64,000 bases of DNA from Stenotrophomonas sp. SAU14A_NAIMI4_5 (GTDB lineage: Bacteria; Pseudomonadota; Gammaproteobacteria; Xanthomonadales; Xanthomonadaceae): assembly GCF_003086795.1 (NCBI RefSeq), contig NZ_CP026003.1, positions 1,756,777-1,820,776 of the forward strand, written 5' to 3'. The notes under the pieces were generated by a model. The model saw nothing but the letters and a program-made list of their open reading frames with translations. It had not been told where the DNA came from and did no database searches. Each line of letters starts with the position of its first letter. The stretch's first letter is position 1. Made by a program: the position numbers and the translations under genes. This document shows, piece after piece, positions 10,301 through 19,526 of this stretch.

Positions 10301-12002
10301 CGCAGGGGTCCAGCAGTGGGCGGCGGTGGAGGATGCCGTGCGCCTGCGCGATGTCCTGGGCATCATCCCGCCTGCGGACGTGGCCGAGGTATTCCTGGCC
10401 CCGGTACCGGATCCGCTGGGCGATCTGCTCGGCCGCCACGCGCGCACCCATGGGCCCTTCAGCAGTGGCAGCGTGGCCGCCCGTTTCGGTCTTGGTGTGG
10501 CGGTGGTGGATGCTGCCCTGCACGTGCTGCAGGAACAGGGCCGGGTCGTGCGCGGCCGGTTCGGCCTGGATCGTCGCGCGGCAGACGAAGTCGCAGCGGC
10601 GGCTTCACCGCGTGCAGGCCATGAGTGGGTGGGCACGGAGGTGCTGCAACGGCTGCGGCTGCGCTCCTTGCAGGCCGCCCGCGAGGCGACCCGCCCGGTC
10701 CCGGTGCAGGCCTATGTCGGTCTGCTGCTGCAGGGGCAGGGCGTGCTGCCTGGGGGCGCACGCCTGCGTGACAGCGAAGGCGTGCTGCAGGTGATCGAAC
10801 AACTGGCGGGGCTGCCACTGCCGGCATCGCTGTGGGAACAGCAGGTGCTGCCCGCGCGCGTGCCCGGCTACACGCCTGCGCTGCTGGATGAACTGCTGGC
10901 CACCGGCAGGGTGCTCTGGGTCGGCCATGGCCGGCTGGGCGACGACGATGGACTGGTGTCGTTGCACCTGCGTGAGCGTGCCGCTGAAACCCTGCCGGTC
11001 ACACCGGTGCAGGTCGAAGACTCACCGATGCAGCAGGCCATCCTGCAGGTGCTGGCCGACGGCGGTGCGTTCTTCGCCCGGCAACTGGCGATGCAGGTAC
11101 AGCCGCGACTGGCCGGTGCAGACACGGCGGGTGAGGACTTCCAGACGGCGCTGTGGCAGCTGGCCTGGCGTGGACAGATCAGCAGTGACCTGTGGGCGCC
11201 GCTGCGTGCGCTGGGCGGAGCGCGGCCTGCACGGGCGCGGCCGACGCCGGTGTCGCGCCGCCGTCGCGGCTTTGCCTTCGTTCCGCTGACGACGGACACC
11301 GCAGGACTGGAGCTGGCCAGCAGCACGGGGCCGACGCTGGCGGGACGCTGGTCGCTGCTGCCGCGCGAGCGCGCCAGTGACACCCTGCGCGCGCTGGCGC
11401 AGACCGAGGCGCTGCTGGACCGCTACACGGTGGTCACCCGTAGCGCAGCGATGAGCGAAGCCGTGGCCGGTGGATTTCCGGCACTGCGCCCGGTGCTGCG
11501 CAGCATGGAGGATGCGGGCCAGCTGCTGCGCGGTCGCTTCGTGGAAGGCATGGGCGGTGCCCAGTTCGCCCAGCGCGACGACATCGACCGCCTGCGTGCC
11601 AGCGCCGAGCAGACACGTGGACCTGACGGCTGGGTTGCGCTGTCGGCGCTGGATCCCGCCAATCCGTTCGGCAGCCTGCTGCCGTGGCCCCAGCCCATCG
11701 CCGGGCCGCGTCCGGTGCGCCGGGCCGGTGCGATGGTGGTGATCGGCGAAGGCCGCCTGCAGCTGTATCTGCCGCAGGGTGGCCGCCAGCTGACCAGCTG
11801 GATCGAAGACAAGGCAGGCGACGTGGCCACGCGTTGGGCAACGGCGGCACAGGCGCTGGCCGTGGGCCTGCGGCGCGGCCGGCGGCTGTCCTTCACCCTG
11901 GAGCGGATCAACGACGAGGCCATCCATCGTGGGCTCGCCATCGATGCGCTGCGCGCGGCGGGATTCAGCAATGAACCGCGCGGCCTGGGCTGGAACGGCT
12001 GA
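7317..12002 (+). CDS. lhr: Lhr-type large superfamily 2 helicase
   Basis: 1561 residues, close to the long Lhr form (about 1540 in E. coli). Helicase core: Q-motif-like region FRSAFAASTPVQDEAW, Walker A APTGSGKT at 49-56, DEIH at 180-183, SAT at 215-217, then motifs IVFANSRGVAERL, SHHGSVSKEQR, ATSSLELGID and LQRVGRAGHQ in the second RecA fold. The following winged-helix and Lhr core domains are present, and the last third matches the C-terminal extension of long bacterial Lhr. Lhr is an ATP-dependent 3'-5' DNA/RNA-DNA helicase linked to DNA repair. The stop codon (12000-12002) directly abuts the stop of convergent aceE at 12003, so the two transcripts must overlap. Confidence 0.93.
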   Translation: MATGPVLDSLQHFHPATRDWFRSAFAASTPVQDEAWASIAAGRHTLVVAPTGSGKTLAAFLHAIDQVFAERDGDARRDPAAKPVPRTRVLYLSPIKALGSDVQRNLQVPLKGISARRGERGDPAVALTVAMRTGDTSSSDRARLVRRPPDILITTPESLYLMLTSQAREILRDVHTVILDEIHAVAGGKRGSHLALSLERLDALLQAPAQRIGLSATVRPVEGVAAFLGGDRPVQVVQPPSQRQLELKIVVPVEDMTDLVVHGPAEGRGAGARTGSIWPHVEASILDNVMRHRSTIVFANSRGVAERLTARLNELHAERTGVEPAGEADAADTAAYGSFTGSTVNRVTTPASVIARSHHGSVSKEQRAAIEQALKSGDLRCVVATSSLELGIDMGLVDLVIQVAAPPSVSSALQRVGRAGHQVGGMSRGLLYPRTRRDLVDAVVVVDSMLHGRIEALDPPRNPLDVLAQQTVAAVAMEPLDVEAWFARVRRAAPYRTLPRSAFDAVLDMLAGRYPSDEFAGFRPRLVWDRKTGTLTARPGARQLAVTSGGTIPDRGMYAVVLPEGEEQAGSRRVGELDEEMVHESRVNDVITLGATSWRIDQITLDQVVVTPAPGRSARLPFWRGEGIGRPAELGQATGAFLAELETEPGGAAEPSPALLARLRDRGLDERAISNMLALVAEQQQATGVLPTDLRLVVERCRDELGDWRVMLHSPYGRRVHDPWALAVAARLREQAGIDPAVVASDDGIIVRMPDRSGTPPGAELFLFDASHLRQVINRSVAGSALFAARFRECASRALLLPRRTPGKRSPLWQQRLRAGQLLEIARGHDEFPILVETARECLQDVYDLDALDALMLRVQAGQVQVVEVDTAVPSPFAANLLFGYVAEFMYEADVPLAERRASVLSLDSGLLAELLGEVDLGELLDDAVVATVERELQRLDPARHARGSEGVADLLRELGPLPAVEVAQRITEPAQADAWLQALQAAGRAIRVPVAGVQQWAAVEDAVRLRDVLGIIPPADVAEVFLAPVPDPLGDLLGRHARTHGPFSSGSVAARFGLGVAVVDAALHVLQEQGRVVRGRFGLDRRAADEVAAAASPRAGHEWVGTEVLQRLRLRSLQAAREATRPVPVQAYVGLLLQGQGVLPGGARLRDSEGVLQVIEQLAGLPLPASLWEQQVLPARVPGYTPALLDELLATGRVLWVGHGRLGDDDGLVSLHLRERAAETLPVTPVQVEDSPMQQAILQVLADGGAFFARQLAMQVQPRLAGADTAGEDFQTALWQLAWRGQISSDLWAPLRALGGARPARARPTPVSRRRRGFAFVPLTTDTAGLELASSTGPTLAGRWSLLPRERASDTLRALAQTEALLDRYTVVTRSAAMSEAVAGGFPALRPVLRSMEDAGQLLRGRFVEGMGGAQFAQRDDIDRLRASAEQTRGPDGWVALSALDPANPFGSLLPWPQPIAGPRPVRRAGAMVVIGEGRLQLYLPQGGRQLTSWIEDKAGDVATRWATAAQALAVGLRRGRRLSFTLERINDEAIHRGLAIDALRAAGFSNEPRGLGWNG

Positions 12003-14675
12003 TCAGGGCGCGGCCGGATCAGCCTTGTCCACGTCGATGCCGTAGCGCTCGATGGCGACCTGCATCAGCGTACGTTCGACGCGACCGTCATCGGCCAATG
12101 CCTTCAACGCAGCCAGCACGATGAAGTGGCGGTCCACCTCGAAGAACGTGCGCAGTGACTCGCGTGTGTCCGAGCGGCCGAAACCATCGGTACCCAGGGC
12201 GATGAAGCGACGGTCATCAATGAAGGGGCGGATCTGGTCGGCGACGATCTTCATGTAATCGGTGGCCACCACCACCGGGCCAGCGTACCCTGCAAGGCAC
12301 TGCTGCACGTAAGGCACGCGCGCTTCGGCGGCGGGGTGCAGCAGGTTCCAGCGCTCGGCGGCCAGGCCGTCGCGACGCAGTTCGGTCAGGCTGGTGGCGC
12401 TCCACACGTCACTGGCAATGCCGAAGTCCTGCTGCAGCAGGGTGGCGGCGGCCTCCACCTCGCGCAGGATCGCGCCACTGCCCATCAGCTGCATGCGTGG
12501 CTGCGCACTAGCATCGGCCGGAGCCGGGTGCAGCAGGTACAGGCCCTTGAGGATCCCGGCCTCGGCACCCTCGGGCAGGGCCGGGTGCGGGTAGTTCTCG
12601 TTGAGCAGGGTGATGTAGTAGTAGATGTCTTCCTGGTCCACGTACATGCGGCGCAGGCCGTCGTGGATGATCACCGCCAGCTCGAAGTTGTAGGTGGGGT
12701 CGTAGGAGATGCAGCTGGGAATGACCGAGGACAGCACGTGGCTGTGGCCATCATCGTGCTGCAGGCCTTCGCCCATCAGCGTGGTGCGGCCGGAGGTAGC
12801 ACCCAGCAGGAAGCCGCGCGTGCGCGCATCGGCGGCGGCCCAGGCCAGGTCGCCCACCCGCTGCAGGCCGAACATCGAGTAGAAGATGTAGAACGGGATC
12901 GTCGCCAGGCCGTGGTTGCTGTAGGCGGTGCCCGCCGCGATCCACGAGCTGATCGCACCGGATTCGTTGATGCCTTCCTGCAGGATCTGCCCGTCGGTAG
13001 CTTCCTTGTAATAGCTCAGCTGGCCGGCATCCTGCGGGGTGTACAGCTGGCCCAGGTAGGAGTGGATGCCGATCTGGCGGAACAGGCCTTCCATGCCGAA
13101 GGTACGTGATTCATCGGGCACGATCGGAATGGTCAGCCTGCCCAGCTCCGGGTCCTTCAACAGCGTGGTGAGGATGCGCACGAAGCCCATGGTGGTGGAC
13201 TGGCCACGGTCGCCGCTGCCCTGCAGCTGCGTGCCGAACGTTGACAGCGGCGGCACCGGCAGCGGCTCCACATGGGTACGCCGCGCCGGCAGCTGCCCGC
13301 CCTGTGCGCGGCGGCGTTCGGCGAAGTACGTTGCTTCGGCGCTGCCCGGCTGCGGGCGCAGGTAGGGCATCTGTTCCAGCTGTTCGTCGCTGACCGGCAG
13401 GTCGAAGCGGTCGCGGAAAGCGCGCACTGCATCGGCGCTCATCTTCTTCAGCTGGTGGTTGATGTTCTGGCCTTCGCCGGCCTCGCCCATGCCGAAGCCC
13501 TTTACCGTCTTGGCCAGCACCACCGTCGGCCGGCCGGTAGTCTGCATGGCCTGCAGGTAGGCCGCGTGCACCTTCTGCGGATCGTGGCCACCGCGTGCCA
13601 GCGCCCAGATCTGTTCGTCACTCATGTGCGCCACGCGGGCCAGCAGTTCCGGGTGGCCACCGAAGAAATGCTCGCGCACGTAGGCACCGTTCTGCGACTT
13701 GAACGTCTGGTAGTCGCCGTCCACGCATTCCATCATGCGCTGGCGCAGCAGGCCGTCGTGGTCGGCGGCCAGCAGCTCATCCCAGCCACCGCCCCAGATC
13801 ACCTTGATGACATTCCAGCCCGCGGCACGGAAGGTGCCTTCCAGCTCCTGGATGACCTTGGCATTGCCACGCACCGGCCCGTCGAGGCGCTGCAGGTTGC
13901 AGTTGACCACGAACACCAGGTTGTCCAGGCGCTCGCGCCCGGCCAGGGAGATGGCGGCCAGCGATTCGGGCTGGTCCATTTCGCCATCGCCGAGGAACGC
14001 CCAGACTTTGCGGCCCTGGTGCGGCTTGAGCCCGCGGTATTCCAGGTAGCGCATGTAGCGCGCCTGGTAGGCGGCGGTGAGCGGGCCCAGGCCCATCGAC
14101 ACCGTGGGGAACTGCCAGAACTCGGGCATCAACCGCGGGTGTGGGTACGAGGACAGGCCTTCGCGCCCGGCTTCGCGGCGGAAGTTGTCCATCTGCTGAT
14201 CGTCCAGGCGGCCTTCCAGGTAGGCGCGGCCGTAGATGCCGGGGGCGGAGTGGCCCTGGATGTAGATCATGTCGCCGTCAAAGGTCTCGGTGCGGCCACG
14301 GAAGAAATGATCGAAGCCCACGTCGTACAGCACTGCCGCCGACTGGTAGGTGGCGATGTGGCCGCCGACGTTGGAGTGCTTGCCAGCACGCAGCACCATC
14401 ACCATTGCGTTCCAGCGGATCATCGCGTTGAGCCGCCGCTCGATGGCGAGGTCGCCGGGGTAGGGCGGCTGCCGGTGCAGCGGGATGCTGTTGGTGTAGG
14501 CGGTCCAGGCGCGCGTGTGCAGGTCGCCGTGCCGGTCTGCATCGAGGTCGGACAGCTGGTCGAGCAGGTAATGCGCGCGCGGGCGGCCGCCGATCTCGAG
14601 CACGGCCTGCAGCGACTCGCGCCACTCGCGGGTTTCCTGCGGGTCGGTATCGATGGGGGAAGAGGTGTGGTTCAT
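12003..14675 (-). CDS. aceE: Pyruvate dehydrogenase E1 component, homodimeric type
   Basis: 890 residues from ATG 14675, preceded by GGAGAAC; the longer open frame upstream is only repeat DNA. Homodimeric E1 signatures: HIATYQSAA and GRTETFDGDMIYIQGH near the N-terminus, the thiamine diphosphate motif GDGEMDQPES near residue 229, KTVKGFGMG, and the long C-terminal transketolase-like region (FYIFYSMFGLQRVGDL, GATSGRTTLMGEGLQH). The enzyme decarboxylates pyruvate and passes the acetyl group to the lipoyl E2. No aceF or lpd lies beside it, so E2 and E3 must be encoded elsewhere. It may be the main enzyme or a second E1 copy; the window cannot tell. Confidence 0.95.
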   Translation of the reverse strand: MNHTSSPIDTDPQETREWRESLQAVLEIGGRPRAHYLLDQLSDLDADRHGDLHTRAWTAYTNSIPLHRQPPYPGDLAIERRLNAMIRWNAMVMVLRAGKHSNVGGHIATYQSAAVLYDVGFDHFFRGRTETFDGDMIYIQGHSAPGIYGRAYLEGRLDDQQMDNFRREAGREGLSSYPHPRLMPEFWQFPTVSMGLGPLTAAYQARYMRYLEYRGLKPHQGRKVWAFLGDGEMDQPESLAAISLAGRERLDNLVFVVNCNLQRLDGPVRGNAKVIQELEGTFRAAGWNVIKVIWGGGWDELLAADHDGLLRQRMMECVDGDYQTFKSQNGAYVREHFFGGHPELLARVAHMSDEQIWALARGGHDPQKVHAAYLQAMQTTGRPTVVLAKTVKGFGMGEAGEGQNINHQLKKMSADAVRAFRDRFDLPVSDEQLEQMPYLRPQPGSAEATYFAERRRAQGGQLPARRTHVEPLPVPPLSTFGTQLQGSGDRGQSTTMGFVRILTTLLKDPELGRLTIPIVPDESRTFGMEGLFRQIGIHSYLGQLYTPQDAGQLSYYKEATDGQILQEGINESGAISSWIAAGTAYSNHGLATIPFYIFYSMFGLQRVGDLAWAAADARTRGFLLGATSGRTTLMGEGLQHDDGHSHVLSSVIPSCISYDPTYNFELAVIIHDGLRRMYVDQEDIYYYITLLNENYPHPALPEGAEAGILKGLYLLHPAPADASAQPRMQLMGSGAILREVEAAATLLQQDFGIASDVWSATSLTELRRDGLAAERWNLLHPAAEARVPYVQQCLAGYAGPVVVATDYMKIVADQIRPFIDDRRFIALGTDGFGRSDTRESLRTFFEVDRHFIVLAALKALADDGRVERTLMQVAIERYGIDVDKADPAAP

Positions 14676-14802
14676 GGCGTTCTCCAGAAGGCGTCGCGCG
14701 GGCGCTGCGCGGCCACCGAGAAGACAAGCGTAGGTGTGCGCCTGCGCCGCCGATAGGCGGGCAGGGCTTGGGTCTGCGCGAATGCGGGGTTGCCGTTGTT
14801 CT

Positions 14803-14902
14803 GTAGAGCCGAGCCCATGCTCGGCTGCATTTTGTGGAGTGCAGCCGAGCATGGGCTCGGCTCTACAGATGACCGTGCAGCCGAGCATGGGCTCGGCTCT
14901 AC
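14803..14902. repeat. Three SMAG/GTAG palindromic repeats
   Basis: Three near-identical 27-bp units, one at 14803-14829 and two inverted copies at 14840-14866 and 14876-14902. Each is a palindrome around AGCCGAGC/GCTCGGCT that begins with GTAG (or CTAC on the other strand). The first two together form one long hairpin. They fill the gap between the plc stop and the aceE start. This is the form of the SMAG REP elements of Stenotrophomonas. Confidence 0.85.
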
Positions 14903-14911
14903 AGGCCCCCC

Positions 14912-17023
14912 TCAGCCGTGCTCGAAGCGCAGCGGCTGGCCACCCATCGCCGGGTCGCTGGTGGCAGGGCGTCCGTCTTCGGCGCGGCCCGCCAGGCGCA
15001 GCTCGCTGTCACCGGCCACCACGTGCAGGTCATACCAGCCGGCGGTGGGCGCTGCGTCCCATGCCAGCGTGGTCTGCGCGCCGGCAGCCAGGGTCAGCGT
15101 CTTCTCCGGCATGTGCCCGGCATAGGCGCCGGCATGCACACGCACCGACTGCGCGTCACTGCCGGCATTGCGCAGCTGCAACCGCAGCTGGCCATCGCTC
15201 TGTTCAACCTGGGCCTGCAGCACCGGTGCACCGGCAACGCCACGGAAGTGCCGGTGGAAGCCGTTCGATCCCAATAGCCACAGGTCGTAGCGGCCGTGCG
15301 CATCCAGTGCCCAGCGGTCCTGCAGCGGTGCACCGGGCAGCACCGTGTAGCGGCGCGGCAGGGCAGTCAGCTGCAGGCGGTCGTAGACATGCAGCACGCT
15401 GGCCGCGCCTTCGCAGGCCAGCTGCAGGGTCACACCGTCCGCGGCAAGCGCGTCCACCTGCGCCTGCGGGCGATACGGCAATGCACGCGACGGGCGCGTG
15501 CCCGCTTCCTGGTGCGCCGCCTGCAGGCCGTCGGGCAGCGCCGGCACAGTGCGACCCGGCAGGGCGGCAGCGCGCGCGGCGGTGGCGCTCACATCGGGCA
15601 GCCCACGCACGAACGGGCGGGTATCGCGCTGGGCGAAATCGAAGGCATTGGTCAGGTCGCCGCACACCGCGCGGCGCCACGGCGAGATGTCCGGCGCGGC
15701 CACGCCGAAGCGGCGTTCGATCAGGCGCAGCACCGAGGTGTGGTCGTACACCTGCGAATCGACCCAGCCGCCACGGCTCCAGGGCGAGATCACATACAGC
15801 GGTACGCGCGGGCCCAGGCCATAGGGGCGGCCACGCAGTTCGGCAACGTCGTACTTCTCATCGCCCGGTGCCGGGTGCTGGTGGTACTCGCCGTCGGTGC
15901 TGACCGACGAAGCGCCCGCCCAGCTGCCATCGGATCGTGCCGATGGAGGTGCCGGCGGCGGCACGTGATCGAAGAAACCATCGTTCTCGTCGAACATCAG
16001 CAGCAGCGCGGTACGGCTCCACACCTCCGGGTCGGCGGTCAGCGCGTCGAGCACGCGCGCGGTGTAGGCCGCGCCCTGGGCCGGGCTGGAAGGGCCCGGG
16101 TGCTCGCTGCCGGCGGCATCGGCGATGATGAAGCTGACCTGCGGCAGGCGGCCATCGATGGCGTCCTGGCGCAGCTGGGCCAGGCCCCGCGTGCTGACCC
16201 CGCGCTGGCGCAGCGCATCGTCGTGGCCCGGCGCGCCGCTGTAGGCCTGGCGGAAGGTCTCGAAGCCGGCCAGCGGGTTGTCGGTGAAGTTGTCGGCCAT
16301 GTCCTGGTAGATCTGCCAGGACACGCCCGCCTGCTGCAGGCGCTCGACATAGCTGGCCCAGCGGTACGACTCCGGATGCCCGCCGTGCTCCGGGAAATTG
16401 TCGTGCGAGTTGGCGATCACCGGGCCGCCCGCGCGGGCGAAGGCATCGTTGTGGCCGGTCCACAGGTACACCCGGTTCGGGTTGGTGCCGGCCTGCATGG
16501 CGCAGTGGTAGGCATCGCAGATGGTGAACGCTTCGGCCAGGGCGAACTGGAAGGGCAGGTCGGCGCGCTGGAAATAGCCCATGGCGTGGTTCTGCTTGGC
16601 CATCGGCCAGTGGCCCATGCGGCCGTGGTCCCACGCGCGCTGCGCGTCGGGCCAGGTGTGCGGGGTGCCTTCCACGCGCATGTAGCCGAAGTGTGCGGCC
16701 GTATCCAGCGGGAACGGCGCGATCGCGCGCTGGCCGCTGGCATCGGGCTGCAGCCACAGGCTGCGTGGGCCGTCCCCGCCGGCCAGCGGCGCGGCGGGGG
16801 CGACGAAGCGGTCGCCGAAACCACGTACGCCCGGCAGGGTGCCGAAGTAGTGGTCGAACGAGCGGTTTTCCTGCATGAACACCACGATGTGCTGCAGGTC
16901 CTGCAGGCTGCGCGTCTGCGCGGCCGGGGCGATGGCTGCCGCCCGGGCGATGCTGGGCAGCAGCGGTGCCAGGCCGGCGGCGACGCCGGCCTGCAACAAC
17001 CGGCGTCGGCCGATATCAGTCAC
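14912..17023 (-). CDS. plcN: Tat-exported phosphocholine-specific phospholipase C
   Basis: 703 residues from GTG 17023, which follows a TGAGG ribosome site and begins just before a twin-arginine signal (RRRLLQAG at 6-13, hydrophobic core, cut after ARA). Phosphoesterase family signatures: HIVVFMQENRSFDHYFGTLPG near residue 45, the AGTNPNRVYLWTGHND region, DENDGFFDHVPPPAPP, and GLGPRVPLYVISPWSRGGWV. Two C-terminal DUF756-type beta domains follow, as in the non-haemolytic PlcN and haemolytic PlcH enzymes. It cleaves phosphatidylcholine or sphingomyelin outside the cytoplasm, freeing phosphocholine. It starts 7 bp after the TonB receptor stop, so the two are translationally linked. The match to PlcN rather than PlcH is a guess. 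Confidence 0.9.
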   Translation of the reverse strand: MTDIGRRRLLQAGVAAGLAPLLPSIARAAAIAPAAQTRSLQDLQHIVVFMQENRSFDHYFGTLPGVRGFGDRFVAPAAPLAGGDGPRSLWLQPDASGQRAIAPFPLDTAAHFGYMRVEGTPHTWPDAQRAWDHGRMGHWPMAKQNHAMGYFQRADLPFQFALAEAFTICDAYHCAMQAGTNPNRVYLWTGHNDAFARAGGPVIANSHDNFPEHGGHPESYRWASYVERLQQAGVSWQIYQDMADNFTDNPLAGFETFRQAYSGAPGHDDALRQRGVSTRGLAQLRQDAIDGRLPQVSFIIADAAGSEHPGPSSPAQGAAYTARVLDALTADPEVWSRTALLLMFDENDGFFDHVPPPAPPSARSDGSWAGASSVSTDGEYHQHPAPGDEKYDVAELRGRPYGLGPRVPLYVISPWSRGGWVDSQVYDHTSVLRLIERRFGVAAPDISPWRRAVCGDLTNAFDFAQRDTRPFVRGLPDVSATAARAAALPGRTVPALPDGLQAAHQEAGTRPSRALPYRPQAQVDALAADGVTLQLACEGAASVLHVYDRLQLTALPRRYTVLPGAPLQDRWALDAHGRYDLWLLGSNGFHRHFRGVAGAPVLQAQVEQSDGQLRLQLRNAGSDAQSVRVHAGAYAGHMPEKTLTLAAGAQTTLAWDAAPTAGWYDLHVVAGDSELRLAGRAEDGRPATSDPAMGGQPLRFEHG

Positions 17024-17030
17024 GAATGCC

Positions 17031-19409
17031 TCACAGATCCACGCGGAAGGAGATGCCGACGGTGCGCGGCGCGCCGATGAAGGCCGCGTTGGCACCGTCC
17101 ACCCCTGCAAGATAGCGCTTGTCGGTCAGGTTGCTCACCACCAGGTTGGCGCCCATGCCCTTTAGGCGCGGCGACAGGCCCTCCAGGTCGAAGCCGATGT
17201 TGGCGTTGAAGATGGTGGCCGAGGGCAGCTTGTTGACGTTGGCCGCGTCCAGGTAGCGGGTGCCGAGGTAGCGGCCGGACAGGCCGAAGTTCCAGTTCTC
17301 ACCCTGCCAGTCGGCCGACAGCACCAGGATCTGCTCGGGCTGGCCGATCACCTTGGCGCCATCGACGATGCCCAGCTGGGTGTCACGCGCGGCATCGCCG
17401 CTGCCCAGGTACTTGGAGCGGTTGTAGGTGTAAGCCGCGTTGACCCGCCAGCCGTTGTCCCAGCCGTAGCCGAAGGCGGCTTCCAGGCCGTTGCTTTCCA
17501 CGCCGCCGAAGTTCTCGTAGACGCCGTCGGTCTCGCCCAGGTAGTCGATGCCGCTGACGAAACCGGCCGGCAGGTAGACGATGCGGTTGTCGAACTTGAT
17601 GTTGTACAGGGTGACCGAGGCGGTCAGCGGCCAGCGGCTGATGCGCATGCCCACTTCAATGTTGTCGGCCGTTTCCGGTTCGACGTTGCGGAAGCGCTGC
17701 GGGTCGGTTTCGCCGAGCACGCCGGAAGGAATCGCGGCGAAGTTCTGCGAGAAGCCGGCGAACAGTTCCATGCCTTCCACGCCCGGTGCCCAGGTGAAGC
17801 CGGTGGACAGCAGCGGATCGGACTTGGAGTCCGAGGTCACGTGCTCGCTGGCACCGATCACGCGGTTGCGCGACTGGTCGACGAAGAACTGCTTGACGCC
17901 CACGCGCGCGCTGAACGGGCCGAAGCGGGCCACGTCCTCGACGTAGTACATCTGCTCGTCGACCTTGTACTTGTCCTCGAACTGCACCCAGTACGGCTGG
18001 TGGTCGAAGCCGATGTCCTGGCCGACGTTGAGCAGGCGGTGCCAGTCGCGGCGCGCGGAGCGGTCCAGCTTCTCCACCCACAGGCCGCCGCGGATCGTGT
18101 TGTCGACGCCGCCGAAGGTCTGCCGCCATTCGACATCGGCGGTCACGCCCATGCGGTCGTTGTCGTAGTGGGTGTGACGGTAGGACTGCGCGCCCAGCAC
18201 GTTGCCGGCGTAGCAGTTGGGATCATATTCGGCGCTGAAGCCCACGCGCGGCGTGCAGCCGGCAATCGGCTGGGCGCTGCTGCCATCGGGGTTCACGAAG
18301 TAGATCTGGCCCAGGTTGCTGCCGCCGTAGACGGTGCTGCCGCCGAGGTATTCGGACTGCGGGCGGCCGGCGCCATCATTGGTGACATCGGCCAGGTAAG
18401 GCGGCAGCCAGTCGCCGCGGCCCTGCATGCGGTGGCCATAGGCGGCCATCGAGGCCTTGAAGCCGTTGCCGCCGTCGAAGGCCGCGCGCAGGTAGCCGAA
18501 GGTGTTTTCGCGCAGCGCACGTGAACCGGAACGGTAGTTCTGGTCCAGGTAGGGAATGCCGGTGAGGGTGCCGACCAGGTTGTCGCGGTCCGGGTTGGTG
18601 GCGAAGCCCTGCGGCGAAACGCTGGTGTACTCCGGCTCGTCGGCATCGTTGTAGGACAGGTAGCCGGTCAGCGTCCAGCGGTCCAGTTCAGTGATGAACT
18701 TGCCGGCGATATGGTCATTGCTGGTCTTGCCGCTGCCATCGATCCAGTCGCTTACGCGGGCCGAGGACGCGCTGACCCAGGCGCGGGTGTGGCCGCCGAG
18801 CACGCCGGTGTCGTAGCGCACGTAGTACTTGCGCGCATCGTTGTCACCGGCGCCGGCGACGAAGCGCAGTCGGCTGTCATGCAGCGGATCACTGGTGAGG
18901 AAGTTGAGCGTGCCACCCAACGCTTCGTTCGAACGCGAGGAGATATCGGCCGTGCCCTGGCTGACCTCCACCGTTTCCAGGTCGAGGGTGTCGATGTAGC
19001 GGTTGGCCATCGAGCCGCCGCCGTAGCCCGAGCCACCGTTGGGCAGGCCATCGATGGTGGTGCCGATCTGCTGCGTATCGCGGTTGGTCACGAAGCCGCG
19101 CATGCTGATCTGCGTGCCCCACACCGACGAGCCGGTCGCATCGGCCTCGCTGACCACGACGCCCGGCACTTCGTTGAGCGCGCCGTTGACGCTGCTCAGC
19201 ACGGTCTGGCGGTTCAGTGTCTCGGTGCGCACCGACGTCTTGGCGTAACTGGTGGCCTGGCCGATCACCTGTACCTGGTCCAGGGTTCGTGCGTCGGCGC
19301 TGCGCGTTTCGGCGGCCTCGCCCTGCGGTGCTTCGGCCAGGGCGTCCAGTGCGGGGGCGATCAGCAGGGCAAGCAGCGAAACACGGGGAAAACGCGCAAT
19401 CGTTCGCAT
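17031..19409 (-). CDS. TonB-dependent receptor coupled to phospholipase C
   Basis: 792 residues, ATG 19409 with a GAGG ribosome site. Signal peptide (RVSLLALLIAPALDALA), then a short linker and TonB-box-like TLDQVQVIGQ. Plug motifs follow: LSSVNGALNEVPGVVVSEAD, QISMRGFVTNRD, TIDGLPNGGSGYGGGS, and LETVEVSQGTADISSRSNEALGG. The barrel ends in APRTVGISFRVDL. The ligand is not readable, but its tight coupling to a phospholipase C and the candidate Pho box upstream suggest uptake of a phosphorus compound or a lipid-derived product during phosphate starvation. That role is inference from context. Confidence 0.9.
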   Translation of the reverse strand: MRTIARFPRVSLLALLIAPALDALAEAPQGEAAETRSADARTLDQVQVIGQATSYAKTSVRTETLNRQTVLSSVNGALNEVPGVVVSEADATGSSVWGTQISMRGFVTNRDTQQIGTTIDGLPNGGSGYGGGSMANRYIDTLDLETVEVSQGTADISSRSNEALGGTLNFLTSDPLHDSRLRFVAGAGDNDARKYYVRYDTGVLGGHTRAWVSASSARVSDWIDGSGKTSNDHIAGKFITELDRWTLTGYLSYNDADEPEYTSVSPQGFATNPDRDNLVGTLTGIPYLDQNYRSGSRALRENTFGYLRAAFDGGNGFKASMAAYGHRMQGRGDWLPPYLADVTNDGAGRPQSEYLGGSTVYGGSNLGQIYFVNPDGSSAQPIAGCTPRVGFSAEYDPNCYAGNVLGAQSYRHTHYDNDRMGVTADVEWRQTFGGVDNTIRGGLWVEKLDRSARRDWHRLLNVGQDIGFDHQPYWVQFEDKYKVDEQMYYVEDVARFGPFSARVGVKQFFVDQSRNRVIGASEHVTSDSKSDPLLSTGFTWAPGVEGMELFAGFSQNFAAIPSGVLGETDPQRFRNVEPETADNIEVGMRISRWPLTASVTLYNIKFDNRIVYLPAGFVSGIDYLGETDGVYENFGGVESNGLEAAFGYGWDNGWRVNAAYTYNRSKYLGSGDAARDTQLGIVDGAKVIGQPEQILVLSADWQGENWNFGLSGRYLGTRYLDAANVNKLPSATIFNANIGFDLEGLSPRLKGMGANLVVSNLTDKRYLAGVDGANAAFIGAPRTVGISFRVDL

Positions 19410-19457
19410 CGATACCGGACCTCAAGTGGGGGAAGCCCGGGAGTGTCGGCAGGATGA

Positions 19458-19475
19458 ATGACATGGGAGTGACGT
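19458..19475 (-). promoter_or_regulatory. Candidate Pho box
   Basis: On the minus strand the site reads ACGTCAC-TCCC-ATGTCAT: two 7-base direct repeats related to CTGTCAT with the 11-base periodicity of PhoB sites. It lies about 50 bp upstream of the TonB receptor/plc pair. The first repeat is weaker (CGTCAC) and the spacer is not AT-rich, so this is a moderate match. Confidence 0.5.
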
Positions 19476-19526
19476 TCAGATGCAGGCTTCATGTTGCGTG
19501 ACGGCCGACACTGTGAACCGCTGCGC

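Noticed and set aside
8595..10523. Long antisense open frames inside lhr and other GC-rich genes
   Set aside because: High GC in the third codon position opens other frames. These frames have His/Arg/Ala-rich low-quality protein, no ribosome site and no domain, while the sense frame shows clear family motifs.
19497..19503. Further Pho half-site CGTGACG upstream of the candidate Pho box
   Set aside because: It is out of phase with the 11-bp repeat and has no partner repeat, so it adds no support.
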